Shown here: one piece after another, positions 26,696-36,274 of the stretch | Position numbering within the stretch: the first letter of the stretch is position 1 | Layout: every line of letters starts with the position of its first letter | From: Legionella sp. | GTDB taxonomy: Bacteria; Pseudomonadota; Gammaproteobacteria; Legionellales; Legionellaceae | DNA: 64,000 nucleotides | Direction of reading: 5' to 3' | Assembly (NCBI GenBank): GCA_031291115.1 | Contig: JARLJQ010000006.1 | Span: 1-64,000 of the forward strand | The notes under the pieces: model-generated | Databases searched by the model: none | What the model saw: only the letters and a program-made list of their open reading frames with translations | What the model was told of the DNA's origin: nothing | Position numbers and translations under genes: made by a program

Positions 26696-26849
26696 CAAAC
26701 GCGTTGATTTTAAACAGGAATGTGCTTCTAAGCGTGTTGAATAATAGCTAGTTGGACAACTAAAAATCAATGTAATAAAACCCACGTATTTTTCAGAATT
26801 TTTGATGTAAAAACAATGATTCCGGGTTATATTAACTTGGGTAATAACA

Positions 26850-26865
26850 CCGCGGCGAGCCGCGG
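26850..26865. other. Short GC-rich hairpin before flhF
   Basis: CCGCGG-CGAG-CCGCGG forms a six-base stem with a four-base loop in an otherwise AT-rich 244-base gap. There is no T run after it, so it is not a standard terminator. It could be a leader structure or a protein site for the flhF transcript. Nothing else is recognised in the gap. Confidence 0.35.
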
Positions 26866-26939
26866 AATAACGGAAGAGGTACTGAATCAACTTCATTTGA
26901 TTTTGACGGTTGAGTACCCGTAATAGCAGGGGGAGCTTT

Positions 26940-28082
26940 ATGAAATTAAAACGATTTGTCGCTGCAGATACACGTACAGCCATGCAACAAATTAAGGCGA
27001 CATTTGGTTCTGATGCAGTTATTTTGTCCAGTAGTGAAGTAGAAGGCGGTGTTGAGTTAGTTGCAGCAATTGATTTCGATGAAACCATTCTTTCCACTGA
27101 GGCAGCGGTTGCATGTGCTGAGCCAGCAAGCCAGGTCAACAAGTTTCAAGCGCAAACGCCGTTTGATGATTTACGTATGGAAATACAAACCTTACGAGGC
27201 ATGCTCGAAGCACAGCTCAGAGGGACTGTAGGCGGAAACAGCGAACCATTACATACTGTTTTACTACAAAAACTTTTATATCTTGGCGTCAGCCCAACCA
27301 CAGCAGCTGCATGGACCAGACTAGTGCGTCCTGATTTAAATCAGCAGCGTGCTTGGCAATCTATTTTAACCCACATTACCGAACAATTACCTATCCGTGA
27401 TACACGTCGAATTGAAGAAGGCGGTATTTACGCATTTTTAGGCCCAACCGGCGTTGGTAAAACGACAACTCTGGCTAAAATTGGCGCACGTTTTGCCTTA
27501 CGTTTTGGTGCCGATAAATTAGGTATGGTTACTATGGATACCTACCGTATGGCGGCTCAAGAGCAATTAATGCTGTATGGAAAAATTTTAGGCGTACAAG
27601 TCTGTTTGGCACATGATGAAGTGTCTTTGGCACGCGTCTTACGTCAATTAAGCGATAAAAAACTGATTTTGATTGATACAGCCGGTATGAATCCATCGGA
27701 TGAGCGTGTTGCGAGACAAATGCAAATTTTAAGTACTCATATGCAATCCATCTCCAAGGTTTTGGTTTTACCCGCAACAAGTCATTACCAGGTTTTGGTT
27801 GATGCAATCAACCGATATGAAACTAATTGCGTTGATCAGTGCATTTTAACCAAGCTCGATGAGGCACAAGCAATTGGTGGCGCCTTGAGCGCGGTCATTG
27901 AAACGGGTTTACGTGTGAGTTATTTAACCCACGGACAGCGTGTTCCAGAAGACATTAAAATGGCTACACGTCATCAACTGGTTGAGCTTTTTGCACAGCA
28001 AGAACAAAAATTATTTTCAAGTGATTTGAACGTTGTTAAAGAGCGAGCGAGTGTTGGGAGAGAATATTATGTGGAAGCCTGA
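26940..28082 (+). CDS. flhF: Flagellar placement GTPase FlhF
   Basis: 380 aa, an SRP-type GTPase that sets the site of polar flagella. The N-terminus MKLKRFVAADTRTAMQQIK is typical. The G1 motif is GPTGVGKT at residues 168-175, followed by TMDTYRMAAQEQL and IDTAGMNP (G3), then TKLDEAQAIGG (G4). A GGGGGAG site precedes ATG 26940; an earlier in-frame start at 26910 lacks support. It overlaps flhG by 14 bases. Confidence 0.96.
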   Translation: MKLKRFVAADTRTAMQQIKATFGSDAVILSSSEVEGGVELVAAIDFDETILSTEAAVACAEPASQVNKFQAQTPFDDLRMEIQTLRGMLEAQLRGTVGGNSEPLHTVLLQKLLYLGVSPTTAAAWTRLVRPDLNQQRAWQSILTHITEQLPIRDTRRIEEGGIYAFLGPTGVGKTTTLAKIGARFALRFGADKLGMVTMDTYRMAAQEQLMLYGKILGVQVCLAHDEVSLARVLRQLSDKKLILIDTAGMNPSDERVARQMQILSTHMQSISKVLVLPATSHYQVLVDAINRYETNCVDQCILTKLDEAQAIGGALSAVIETGLRVSYLTHGQRVPEDIKMATRHQLVELFAQQEQKLFSSDLNVVKERASVGREYYVEA

Positions 28083-28938
28083 CGACAGCATGGGCGATCA
28101 GGCCGCCGGACTTAGAAACATGTCGCGCATTAAGCCTGTGAAAGTAATTGCGGTTACAGCAGGCAAGGGCGGCGTCGGTAAAAGTAATGTCTCAGTAAAT
28201 TTATCTCTTGCTTTAGCGCAACAGAATTATCGAGTGATGTTACTGGATGCCGATTTAGGTTTAGGTAATATTGATATTATGCTGGGCTTGCATACTCAAT
28301 ACGATCTCTCTCATGTGCTGAAAGGTGCGTGTCAGTTAGAGGATATTATCTTGCATGGCCCCCATGGATTGAAAATCATTCCAGCTTCATCTGGAACTGA
28401 GTTTATGACTCAGCTTGGTCAAAGAAAACATGAGGCGGTTATTGATGCCTTTAATGAACTTACTCAACATCTGGATTATTTGATCATTGATACGGCCGCC
28501 GGAATTTCTGACACCGTGTTAAATTTCACCAGGTCTGCCCAGGAATTGATCGTTGTGGTTTGTGATGAACCGACCTCTTTAACTGATGCTTATGCCGTAA
28601 TTAAAGTCATGAGCAAACGTTATGGATGGAACAAGTTTCAAATTGTGGCCAATATGGTACGAAGTGAGAAGGATGGTCGTGATTTATTTAACAAATTATT
28701 CAAAGTTTCCGAGCAATTTCTGGATGTTCAACTAGACTATTTAGGAGCGATACCATTTGATGAACATGTTCATAAGGCCGTAAAAAGTCAAAAACCGGTA
28801 TTAATGTCTTATCCTGAATCAGCAGCGGCTGAGGCAATTAAAGAAATAGCATCTGGTGTTTTGAAATGGCCTTTTATGTCCCTTTTAGGTGGAAATACAA
28901 GTTTCTTTTTAGAGCGTTTAGTAATGGATGAAGTATAA
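28069..28938 (+). CDS. flhG: Flagellar number regulator FlhG/FleN (MinD-like ATPase)
   Basis: 289 aa, ParA/MinD-family ATPase that limits flagellar number with FlhF and restrains the master regulator in polar flagellates. The deviant Walker A is GKGGVGKS at residues 32-39, then LLDADLGLGNIDIMLG and LIIDTAAGISDTVLNF. It starts inside the end of flhF; GGGAGAG ends six bases before ATG 28069. The order flhA-flhF-flhG-fliA is that of Pseudomonas and Legionella polar flagella. Confidence 0.95.
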   Translation: MWKPDDSMGDQAAGLRNMSRIKPVKVIAVTAGKGGVGKSNVSVNLSLALAQQNYRVMLLDADLGLGNIDIMLGLHTQYDLSHVLKGACQLEDIILHGPHGLKIIPASSGTEFMTQLGQRKHEAVIDAFNELTQHLDYLIIDTAAGISDTVLNFTRSAQELIVVVCDEPTSLTDAYAVIKVMSKRYGWNKFQIVANMVRSEKDGRDLFNKLFKVSEQFLDVQLDYLGAIPFDEHVHKAVKSQKPVLMSYPESAAAEAIKEIASGVLKWPFMSLLGGNTSFFLERLVMDEV

Positions 28939-29012
28939 GAGCTGCATCACTATTCATGCTTTTTGTGAAGGCGTGGTCTTTATAAGATTATTTAGTGATT
29001 AAGGAGAGTATC

Positions 29013-29729
29013 GTGGATGCTTTGGCTGCCTATAGCAAAGTTAATCAGCAAATCCAGGAAACGCTGGTAAAAAATCATGCCTTGTTGGTGAAACGTATCG
29101 CCCATCATTTATTGGGTCGTTTGCCACAAAGTGTTCAACTTGATGATTTAATACAGGCAGGGATGCTCGGTCTCTTGGAAGCAACAAGACATTATGACTC
29201 TTCCAAAGGCGCCTCATTTGAAACTTATGCAGGAATTCGCATTAGAGGCTATATGCTTGACGAAGTCAGGAGAAATGATTGGGTTCCGCGTTCGGTTTAT
29301 CGCAACTCAAGAATGATTTCGGAAGCAGTGAAACAAGTGGAACATCGGCATGGGCGTGAAGCCAAGGATTCTGAAATTGCTGCTGAACTAGGCTTGGAAC
29401 TTAATGAATATCATGGCATGTTGAGCGATTCGGCAAGCAGTCATTTGTATGGTTTTGATGATTTGGGCGTAACGGATGATGCCTTGCAAGGAGAAGAGGG
29501 ACGAACCTCCACGGAACCACATCTAAATGTGCTTCATAATGATTTAATGAGTCGTTTGGCTGAAGTAATTAAAGGGTTACCCCATAAAGAACAAATGGTC
29601 TTATCTTTGTACTATGAGCACGATTTGAACTTAAAAGAAATTGGGGAGGTTCTAGGAGTGAGTGAATCGCGAGTTTCACAAATTCTTAGTCAGGCAACAC
29701 ACCGTATTAAATCACGGTTACCGGAATAG
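29013..29729 (+). CDS. fliA: Flagellar sigma factor FliA (sigma-28)
   Basis: 238 aa from GTG 29013. AAGGAG lies six bases before this GTG, which decides it over an upstream GTG at 28995. Region 2 contains LVKRIAHHLLGRLPQSVQLDDLIQAGMLGLLEA (within residues 22-55) and the -10 recognition helix SSKGASFETYAGIRIRGYMLDEVR. Region 4 ends with KEIGEVLGVSESRVSQILSQA. It directs late flagellar genes. motA follows after seven bases. Confidence 0.96.
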   Translation: MDALAAYSKVNQQIQETLVKNHALLVKRIAHHLLGRLPQSVQLDDLIQAGMLGLLEATRHYDSSKGASFETYAGIRIRGYMLDEVRRNDWVPRSVYRNSRMISEAVKQVEHRHGREAKDSEIAAELGLELNEYHGMLSDSASSHLYGFDDLGVTDDALQGEEGRTSTEPHLNVLHNDLMSRLAEVIKGLPHKEQMVLSLYYEHDLNLKEIGEVLGVSESRVSQILSQATHRIKSRLPE

Positions 29730-29736
29730 TGATAGT

Positions 29737-30504
29737 ATGGATGCATTAACTATAATTGGTCTATTGACCAGCTTTTTGGCAATCATTATTGGGCAAATGT
29801 TTGAAGGCGGTAGCCTTGGCTCGTTGATGAATTTTCCAGCATTTTTGATTGTATTTGGCGGAACTTTGGGGGCTGTTTTAGTACAAACCTCAATGCAGAC
29901 ATTTACAAGGGCATTAAAAATGCTTCCCTGGGCATTTAGGACACCACGCCTTGATTTTGAGGTGTGTAGGACCCGTATGTTTGAATTGGCTCGTAAAGCA
30001 CGTCAAATGGGTATGCTGTCTCTGGAAGATCATCTGGAAATAGAAACCACTCCATTAATTAATAAAGGCTTGGAACTTTTGGTGATAGGTGTTGATAAAC
30101 AAACCATAAGACAAGTTCTGGAATCAGAGATTGACCGAGTTGAATCCCATGATTTACGTGCTGCGCAGGTTTTTGAAAGTATGGGTGGATACAGCCCAAC
30201 GATTGGAATCATCGGCGCTGTATTAGGTTTGATTCAGGTAATGCGTCATTTAGCCGAGCCCAGTGAGTTGGGTGTTGGTATTGCCGTAGCTTTCGTAGCT
30301 ACAGTCTATGGTGTCGGTATGGCGAACCTGATTTTCTTACCTATTGCTACTAAATTAAAAAGTTGTGTTGCGCGTCAGGTGCATTTCGATGAGATGATTG
30401 TGGAAGGTATGGTTTCCATTGCGGCCAGTGAAAGTCCTGGTATTTTACTGTTGAAGTTAAATAATTTCGGGCAGCATAAGAAAAATGAGATCAAGAAAGC
30501 ATAA
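29737..30504 (+). CDS. motA: Flagellar motor stator protein MotA (MotC-type)
   Basis: 255 aa with four membrane helices; forms the proton channel with MotB. The signature MGGYSPTIGIIGAVLGLIQVM and GVGIAVAFVATVYGVGMANLIFLPIATKLK (near residues 150-210) is clear. The start at 29737 gives MDALTIIGLL; longer frames run inside fliA. It overlaps motB by 20 bases. It follows fliA directly, without the cheYZAB genes found between them in Pseudomonas. Confidence 0.94.
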   Translation: MDALTIIGLLTSFLAIIIGQMFEGGSLGSLMNFPAFLIVFGGTLGAVLVQTSMQTFTRALKMLPWAFRTPRLDFEVCRTRMFELARKARQMGMLSLEDHLEIETTPLINKGLELLVIGVDKQTIRQVLESEIDRVESHDLRAAQVFESMGGYSPTIGIIGAVLGLIQVMRHLAEPSELGVGIAVAFVATVYGVGMANLIFLPIATKLKSCVARQVHFDEMIVEGMVSIAASESPGILLLKLNNFGQHKKNEIKKA

Positions 30505-31252
30505 AGAAGAAGAGCATGTTGATCAGCATCGTTGGGTTGTATCGTACGCTGATTTTATAACTTTATTGTTTGCGTTTTTTGTCGTAATGTATGCTATTTC
30601 ATCGGTTAATACTTCAAAATATAAATCTCTTTCTGAAGGGATGAAAACGGCGTTTAATAAAAAAGACAAACAGAATATTGCTCAATCCATTGAGGACATT
30701 AAAGAAGGGCCAAATACCAAAAGAGTCTATGGTAAATTTCAAGATGGTCTTGATGAAATAAATCAGTCTTTGTCTGAATTAGAAGACGCTAACTATAAGA
30801 TTAATCGCCAGGAAGGCTGGATTGAGCTGGATATTAAATCAGGTGCTTTATTTGGTTCGGGAGACGCGGATTTAAAATCGCAGGCTTTGGTTAAACTCAT
30901 GCAGTTGGCTGCGAAAATAAAAAACTCCAACTCTATTGTTTCTATTGAAGGATATACCGATAATATGCCAATACAAACGCCTCAATATCCATCGAATTGG
31001 GAGCTTTCAGCGATGCGTTCGGCGGCAGTAGGGCGTGTTTTAAACGCCTACGGTATCCCTACAAATCGTATAATGGTCACAGGTTATGGTGAACAGTACC
31101 CCATTGCTGATAATATTACAGACGCAGGTAAAAGTCTGAATCGTAGGGTGAGTATAATAATTGCAGTAAATAGGAAAACGAAACGCCTGCTCAATCCAGC
31201 GTTAAATCAACAAGCACATAGTGTGGTCGTAGGAGATAAGGAAATAAAATGA
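30485..31252 (+). CDS. motB: Flagellar motor stator protein MotB (MotD-type)
   Basis: 255 aa. A single membrane helix carries the proton-binding Asp, D23 in SYADFITLLFAFFVVMYAIS. The OmpA-like peptidoglycan-binding domain follows, with IEGYTDNMP, NWELSAMRSAAVGRVL and VTGYGEQYPIADN. It overlaps motA by 20 bases and the next gene by four, so the three are translated together. Confidence 0.94.
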   Translation: MRSRKHKEEEHVDQHRWVVSYADFITLLFAFFVVMYAISSVNTSKYKSLSEGMKTAFNKKDKQNIAQSIEDIKEGPNTKRVYGKFQDGLDEINQSLSELEDANYKINRQEGWIELDIKSGALFGSGDADLKSQALVKLMQLAAKIKNSNSIVSIEGYTDNMPIQTPQYPSNWELSAMRSAAVGRVLNAYGIPTNRIMVTGYGEQYPIADNITDAGKSLNRRVSIIIAVNRKTKRLLNPALNQQAHSVVVGDKEIK

Positions 31253-31653
31253 TAAATAGTATTGTGTTGAGTTTAAATGTAGTCATCTTTTTGTTTATTG
31301 GTAATTTTTTATTGAGCCAGCGTAAAAAAATTAATGAGCTTAATGAGCAATTGGAAAGTATGGCAAAATCTACAGAACAAATTGTTAGAGATCATCCAGT
31401 GCTGATCCATGCTGATTTGTTATTTTCCAAACAATTGAAAGAACTCAATACTCAATTAGTGAGTATGGACAATCAATTACAAGGCTTGGAAAACAAGAGA
31501 GACAACGACGGCGGTTACCAACACGCTATGAAGATATTAGAAATGGGCGGCAACCGCGAAGAAATCGTTGACAGCTGTCATTTATCTCCTGCAGAAGCCG
31601 AATTCTTGATGAACCTTCAGGCGTATCGCGCAGCAATGCAAACTTCATTGTAA
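31249..31653 (+). CDS. DUF2802 family protein
   Basis: 134 aa: one N-terminal membrane segment (residues 3-21), a coiled-coil stretch (about 25-83) and a C-terminal helix-turn-helix-like end, YQHAMKILEMGGNREEIVDSCHLSPAEAEFLMNL (kept as positions 91-124). This C-terminal pattern matches the DUF2802 family, found near motility and chemotaxis genes in Pseudomonas. Role unknown. It overlaps motB by four bases. Confidence 0.8.
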   Translation: MINSIVLSLNVVIFLFIGNFLLSQRKKINELNEQLESMAKSTEQIVRDHPVLIHADLLFSKQLKELNTQLVSMDNQLQGLENKRDNDGGYQHAMKILEMGGNREEIVDSCHLSPAEAEFLMNLQAYRAAMQTSL

Positions 31654-31663
31654 TCGATATTTC

Positions 31664-31685
31664 CCTTCTCCCGTTCGGGAGAAGG
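31664..31685. repeat. Perfect short hairpin CCTTCTCCCG / CGGGAGAAGG
   Basis: Ten-base arms around a TT loop, 11 bases after the DUF2802 stop. There is no T run, so termination is doubtful. The same arms recur inside the repeat at 54251-54334, which marks this as a small mobile or repeated unit. Confidence 0.65.
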
Positions 31686-31721
31686 TATAATTGTTAACTT
31701 ATCAAATGACCCGAACACGGT

Positions 31722-31801
31722 TATCCAGAGCGAAGCGAAGGACCTCCCCTAAAATAACACCGAACCATCTTCAGGAGGCCCTTCGCTTTACTCTGGACGA
31801 C
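31722..31801. repeat. Palindromic repeat, family 1
   Basis: Left arm ATCCAGAGCGAAGCGAAGGA, right arm AGGCCCTTCGCTTTACTCTG followed by GACGA; two arm mismatches and an unusual centre with CTAAAATAACACCG. It lies 68 bases after the DUF2802 stop and about 96 before prfB. Confidence 0.85.
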
Positions 31802-31897
31802 GGTGTTTATTATAAATATTTGACAATTGGCGTTTTTTTATAGCCACAAATCCCGTTTCGCGGTAAAATTCCATGCTAATTTTTTGAAGAGACATTT

Positions 31898-33005
31898 ATG
31901 TTGGAAGTGAACCAAATTAACCTGCATCTGGTGGATCTGGATAAGCGTATTGAAGCGCTTCGGGGGTATCTTTGACTTTGAGAGCAAAAATGAGCGCTTA
32001 GAAGAAGTTGTCCGTGAATTGGAATCTTCTACTGTATGGAATAATCCGGAAACTGCTCAGGCATTAGGTCGCGAGAGAACTCAGCTTGAAGACGTTGTTT
32101 TTACTCTAATCCGATTAGGTCAATCTGTAATTGATTTAAGCGAGCTTTTTGAGTTAGCACGCGAAGAAGATGACGAGCAGACCATTAATGAAATCAGTAC
32201 CGAATTACAAACTGTAGAACAACAAGTCGCAGGCCTGGAATTCAGACGGATGTTTTCCGGAAAAATGGATACCTGTAGTGCCTTCTTAGACATTCAATCG
32301 GGCTCTGGTGGTACAGAGGCTCAAGATTGGGCTGAAATGATCCTGCGTATGTATTTACGCTGGTCTGAGCAGCATGGATTTACGGCAGAGCTTATAGAGT
32401 GTTCTGCGGGTGATGTGGCTGGAATTAAAAGCGCCACAATTCATATTACCGGTGAATACGCTTTTGGATGGTTGCGCACGGAAACAGGCGTACATCGTTT
32501 AGTTCGTAAATCACCTTTTGACTCAGGTAACAGAAGACATACTTCTTTTGCGGCAGTTTTTATTTCGCCTGAAATTGATGACAATATAGAAATTGAAATT
32601 AATCCTGCGGATTTACGCATTGATACCTATCGTGCTTCAGGAGCCGGTGGTCAGCACGTTAACCGAACGGATTCTGCAGTGCGAATTACTCATGGTCCAA
32701 GCGGTATCGTGGTTCAATGTCAAAATGACCGCAGTCAGCATCGTAATAAAGATCAAGCAATGAAGCAATTGCGTGCCAAATTATATGAATTGGAAATGCA
32801 GAAAAAAAATGCAGAGCAGCAAGCATTGGAAGCAAATAAATCAGATATCGGTTGGGGATCACAAATTCGTTCTTACGTATTAGATCAATCTCGTATTAAA
32901 GATCTGCGCACTGGTGTTGAAACGAGCAATACCCAGGCAGTACTAGATGGTGCATTGGATCAATTTATTGAAGCCAGTTTAAAGGCAGGAGTAGGGGCAG
33001 CATGA
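31898..33005 (+). CDS. prfB: Peptide chain release factor 2, made by programmed +1 frameshift
   Basis: RF2 releases peptides at UGA and UAA codons. The first 25 codons from ATG 31898 end LRGYL at an in-frame TGA (31973-31975). Reading continues in the +1 frame as [12 protein letters not shown] to 33005, giving about 368 aa, the normal length. The peptidyl-transferase motif is [16 protein letters not shown] and the stop-recognition tripeptide SPF is in [14 protein letters not shown] frame beginning at 31950 is open but only reflects the shift. lysS overlaps its end by four bases, the same pair as in E. coli. Confidence 0.97.
31961..31976 (+). promoter_or_regulatory. RF2 autoregulatory +1 frameshift site
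   Basis: The sequence GGGGG-TAT-CTT-TGA-C matches the E. coli prfB site: a Shine-Dalgarno-like G run three bases before the slippery CTT, then the poor-context stop TGA-C. Low RF2 leaves the ribosome paused at TGA, and it slips to read GAC. This is established biology for prfB; here it is read straight from the sequence. Confidence 0.95.
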
Positions 33006-34498
33006 TAGAAGAACAGGTAGAACATTTAGATGAAAGCGAAGTCTATCAAATCCGCAAACAAAAATTAGCGGACTTACGCGAAGCGGGTTTTAATTACCCA
33101 AATGAGTTTCGTCGTGAAGATTTAGCCGCTGACTTGGCGCGTGATTATACAGAATTTGATAAAGAAACGCTGGCAGAAAAAAAGGTTAAAGCCGTTGTTG
33201 CCGGCCGTATCGTGTTACGTCGAATTATGGGAAAAGCGAGCTTTTTCCATATTCAAGACGTTTCTGGACGCGTTCAAATTTATATTCGCGCAAATGACCT
33301 TCCTGAAGAATACGAGCAATTCAAGCATTGGGATTTAGGCGATATCGTTGGTGTTCGTGGTGAATTATTTAAAACCAATACCAATGAACTGACTCTAAAT
33401 GCCGAGTATATTGAGCTGCTGACTAAATCTCTAAGACCTTTACCTGATAAATTCCATGGCTTGGCAGATCAAGAAGTTAAATACCGTAAGCGCTATGTTG
33501 ATTTAATTGCTAATGAAGAAAGCCGCGCTACATTTTTAACCCGCTCACGCATGATTCAAGCTTTTAGACAATTCATGGACTCACAACAGTTTCTTGAAGT
33601 AGAAACACCCATGATGCATCCAATTCCTGGAGGCGCTGTGGCGCGACCTTTCGTAACGCATCATAACAGCCTTGATATGACGATGTATTTACGAATTGCT
33701 CCTGAGCTGTATCTGAAGCGTTTGGTTGTCGGTGGCTTTGAGCGTGTTTATGAAATTAACCGTAACTTCCGTAATGAGGGCATTTCGACACGTCATAATC
33801 CTGAGTTTACTATGGTTGAGTTTTATCAGGCTTATGCTGATTATAATGATTTGATGAATTTTACTGAGCAGTTATTACAGTATTTATGCGATGTAGTATT
33901 AGGTACGCGTGAAGTGGAATATCAAGGCCAGATGATTGATTTTAGCAAGTCGTTTGCACGTATGACGGTGAAAGAAGCCGTGTTGAAATATCATCCGGAC
34001 ATTACTCTTCAGCAATTAGAAAATGTTGCAGAATGTCGTAAAATTCTTCAGAAAAAAGGTTTTGCGTTTAAAGAAACGGATGGTTTAGGTAAATTGCAAA
34101 TGATTCTATTTGAAGAAACAGTAGAACATCAATTATTCCAACCAACATTTATTACTGCATACCCAACAGAAATATCACCGTTGGCACGTCGTAGTAATGA
34201 TGATCCTGATGTGACGGATCGCTTTGAGTTCTTTATCGCGGGTCGTGAAATAGCTAACGGATTTTCAGAGTTAAATGACTCAGAAGATCAGGCAGAGCGT
34301 TTCCGTAAACAAGTTGAAGAAAAAGATGCTGGTGATGTTGAAGCAATGCATTACGACAGCGATTACATCGAAGCTTTGGAATATGGATTACCACCAACAG
34401 CTGGTGAAGGGATAGGAATTGATAGACTGGTAATGTTATTTACTAACTCGCAATCAATTCGTGATGTTATTTTATTTCCTCATTTACGTCATAATTAA
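33002..34498 (+). CDS. lysS: Lysine-tRNA ligase (class II)
   Basis: 498 aa. N-terminal OB-fold anticodon-binding domain (about residues 55-165) followed by the class II core: motif 2 [23 protein letters not shown] (within 242-268) and motif 3 [13 protein letters not shown] near the end. It charges tRNA-Lys. It overlaps prfB by four bases. A family 1 repeat begins six bases after the stop. Confidence 0.98.
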   Translation: MIEEQVEHLDESEVYQIRKQKLADLREAGFNYPNEFRREDLAADLARDYTEFDKETLAEKKVKAVVAGRIVLRRIMGKASFFHIQDVSGRVQIYIRANDLPEEYEQFKHWDLGDIVGVRGELFKTNTNELTLNAEYIELLTKSLRPLPDKFHGLADQEVKYRKRYVDLIANEESRATFLTRSRMIQAFRQFMDSQQFLEVETPMMHPIPGGAVARPFVTHHNSLDMTMYLRIAPELYLKRLVVGGFERVYEINRNFRNEGISTRHNPEFTMVEFYQAYADYNDLMNFTEQLLQYLCDVVLGTREVEYQGQMIDFSKSFARMTVKEAVLKYHPDITLQQLENVAECRKILQKKGFAFKETDGLGKLQMILFEETVEHQLFQPTFITAYPTEISPLARRSNDDPDVTDRFEFFIAGREIANGFSELNDSEDQAERFRKQVEEKDAGDVEAMHYDSDYIEALEYGLPPTAGEGIGIDRLVMLFTNSQSIRDVILFPHLRHN

Positions 34499-34504
34499 AA
34501 TGCC

Positions 34505-34586
34505 GTCATCCAGAGCGAAGCGAAGGATCTCCTGAAGGTGGCTCAGTGCCATTTGAGGGGAGGTCCTTCGCTTCGCTCTGGATGAC
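34505..34586. repeat. Palindromic repeat, family 1
   Basis: GTCATCCAGAGCGAAGCGAA on the left, TTCGCTTCGCTCTGGATGAC on the right, perfectly complementary; the centre is GAAGGTGGCTCAGTGCCATT. It starts six bases after the lysS stop and ends 15 bases before the next ATG. Confidence 0.92.
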
Positions 34587-34601
34587 CTATTAAGGTGATT
34601 T

Positions 34602-35693
34602 ATGTCTATTGCTAAAACAATTCAAAAAGTAGTTGCTTATGTGAAACAAGCGCAGGACATTGCCTTATTTGCGACAATGGCTGACTCGCGTTGGTATGCA
34701 GCATTTGGTGCTTCGCCTTTATTTTTTGTGATGTTGCCTTTTATTGGGCTTTTAATGACTGTAAATGCCTTAATCAATAGTTATCATCTTGTTAAAGCAC
34801 CTAATAAAAATATTGACACCTGGTTTAGTTTTATTGCCTCAGCACTCTGCGCGGGTTTAGCCAGTATTTCACTTTATGGTGGGGCAATATCAGTGTTCAT
34901 AGGAGCGAGCTTTGCTGCAGGCCCCTGGTTCTTCTTTAGTAGCCTGATGGTAGCACTGACGCACCAATCCTTAATGCTCGGTATTAACTTCTATAGAGCT
35001 TATGAGTCATTACCTGGTAGCGCTCAGCGTATGCACCATTTTCAAGCTGCTTTAAATAACTTATTTATCTTTGGATTGCTAGCTGCAATTACAGGTTCTG
35101 TTGTTTTTGTCATGCTTCTTCCTACTGTTGCACCTGCAGTCGGTGTGGTATGTGCCATCGCCGCGGTTGGATTCACCGTACTTGATATTCTGTGGAGAGC
35201 GCTTCCACATAACTTCAAATTAGTCATCAAAGGCGCATTGCATTTGGGAAAACCTGATTTAACCCAGGTTTATCCCTTAGGTCCAATTCCATCAGAAACT
35301 TTAAAAAAATCTCATGATGCAAATCCAAATCAACATCGATTATTTACTCGTTTTGTATACAGTGAACAAGTTAATATCCTGGACAAAGAAGATGCAAGCG
35401 ATTATTTAATTCAAATAATTGAAGAAAAAATTCAATCTTATAAACCAGATGTTGTGGCTCAAAATGAAAAAATAGCTCAGAAAATTTCTTTGCTAAAGAG
35501 TCTTTTAAATTCTTTAACAGAGTCTACTGAGGTATCTCGAAAAGACTTATTAACGGAATATCCTTTAGCGTTTCAAAGTTTTTTTGTTGAAAAAGGTGAG
35601 GTAGAACAGATCTTTGATGCGTTTGTAGCCATTCAAAATAAACCTGTGATGGATGAAGATACTGAATTACTATCAGAAATAAGCTTTGCATAA
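34602..35693 (+). CDS. Membrane protein of unknown function, candidate effector
   Basis: 363 aa. Four or more hydrophobic segments lie within residues 30-205 (about 34-58, 72-90, 92-120, 148-175, 177-200), followed by a soluble C-terminal half of about 150 residues with helical, charged sequence. The tail reads MDEDTELLSEISFA: acidic residues close to a hydrophobic end, as in many Dot/Icm substrates. That resemblance is suggestive only. I do not recognise a family. It stands alone between two repeat copies (34505 and a partial at 35711). Confidence 0.6.
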   Translation: MSIAKTIQKVVAYVKQAQDIALFATMADSRWYAAFGASPLFFVMLPFIGLLMTVNALINSYHLVKAPNKNIDTWFSFIASALCAGLASISLYGGAISVFIGASFAAGPWFFFSSLMVALTHQSLMLGINFYRAYESLPGSAQRMHHFQAALNNLFIFGLLAAITGSVVFVMLLPTVAPAVGVVCAIAAVGFTVLDILWRALPHNFKLVIKGALHLGKPDLTQVYPLGPIPSETLKKSHDANPNQHRLFTRFVYSEQVNILDKEDASDYLIQIIEEKIQSYKPDVVAQNEKIAQKISLLKSLLNSLTESTEVSRKDLLTEYPLAFQSFFVEKGEVEQIFDAFVAIQNKPVMDEDTELLSEISFA

Positions 35694-35710
35694 AATTGTA
35701 GCCAAAAATA

Positions 35711-35758
35711 CCGTCATCCAGGGTGTAGCGAGTAGTGTATGGGGAGGATCCACGTTCC
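35711..35758. repeat. Degenerate half copy of family 1
   Basis: CCGTCATCCAGGGTGTAGCG starts 18 bases after the stop at 35693 and reads on through AGTAGTGTATGGGGAGGATC. Only the left arm is recognisable; the right arm is lost. It lies between convergent genes. Confidence 0.4.
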
Positions 35759-35773
35759 CAGTATATTTATTTG

Positions 35774-36274
35774 TTAAGGGAAGTCATACAATAGTAAACC
35801 GTTATTATCGTTACCATTGCTGATGTTACAAGACCAATCTACGTTTAATTGTTTTTTTTGACTAACTGGATCAAAAAAATCGATATGAATAGTTGCAGTG
35901 TTATCATCAAAGACTTTCAATTGTGCAAATACGGTCAAGAATGTTCCTGTGGATGATTCTATAGACGTTTTAATCGAGGTTGTAACTGTATCTTGCAATG
36001 CGCCACTAAGTTGCTCCTGAGCATGCAGGTATTCTGTAAAATTAAAACGAGTCGTAGCCCCATCAAATCTTTTTATGATTTGAGTTCGGATGTTCTGGTT
36101 TTTTTCATTTATAACAAGACAATTATTAAAATTAATGATCGCTTTAACATCATCTGCACTATCAACTGCGGTAACTAATTGAGTGAAATTGATCAGAAGG
36201 GGGGCTGTAGCATAAGCGTTGTTTAGGGTTAACGTGAACAAAATACTCAATAAAGTGGATTGAAAAACTCTCAT
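35774..36274 (-). CDS. VirK-like exported protein
   Basis: 166 aa with a signal peptide (MRVFQSTLLSILFTLTLNNAYA). The mature part starts with LINFTQLVTAVDSADDVKAIINFNNCLV, resembling the VirK family pattern of a helix followed by VKAxI-x3-C, and it has a second cysteine near the end in DWSCNI that could pair with the first. VirK-type proteins are periplasmic; no clear function is established. GGAGG lies six bases before ATG 36274 and directly touches an ATG at 36280, so the later start is chosen. It is convergent with the 363-aa gene. Confidence 0.6.
   Translation of the reverse strand: MRVFQSTLLSILFTLTLNNAYATAPLLINFTQLVTAVDSADDVKAIINFNNCLVINEKNQNIRTQIIKRFDGATTRFNFTEYLHAQEQLSGALQDTVTTSIKTSIESSTGTFLTVFAQLKVFDDNTATIHIDFFDPVSQKKQLNVDWSCNISNGNDNNGLLLYDFP

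Noticed and set aside
26558-27142. Minus-strand frame of 194 codons over the flhA-flhF junction
   Set aside because: Antisense to two well-supported genes, low-complexity composition, no motif, no ribosome site.
31950-33005. Stand-alone gene start for release factor 2 at 31950
   Set aside because: It is only the post-shift frame. The true start is ATG 31898, with the frameshift site at 31961-31976.
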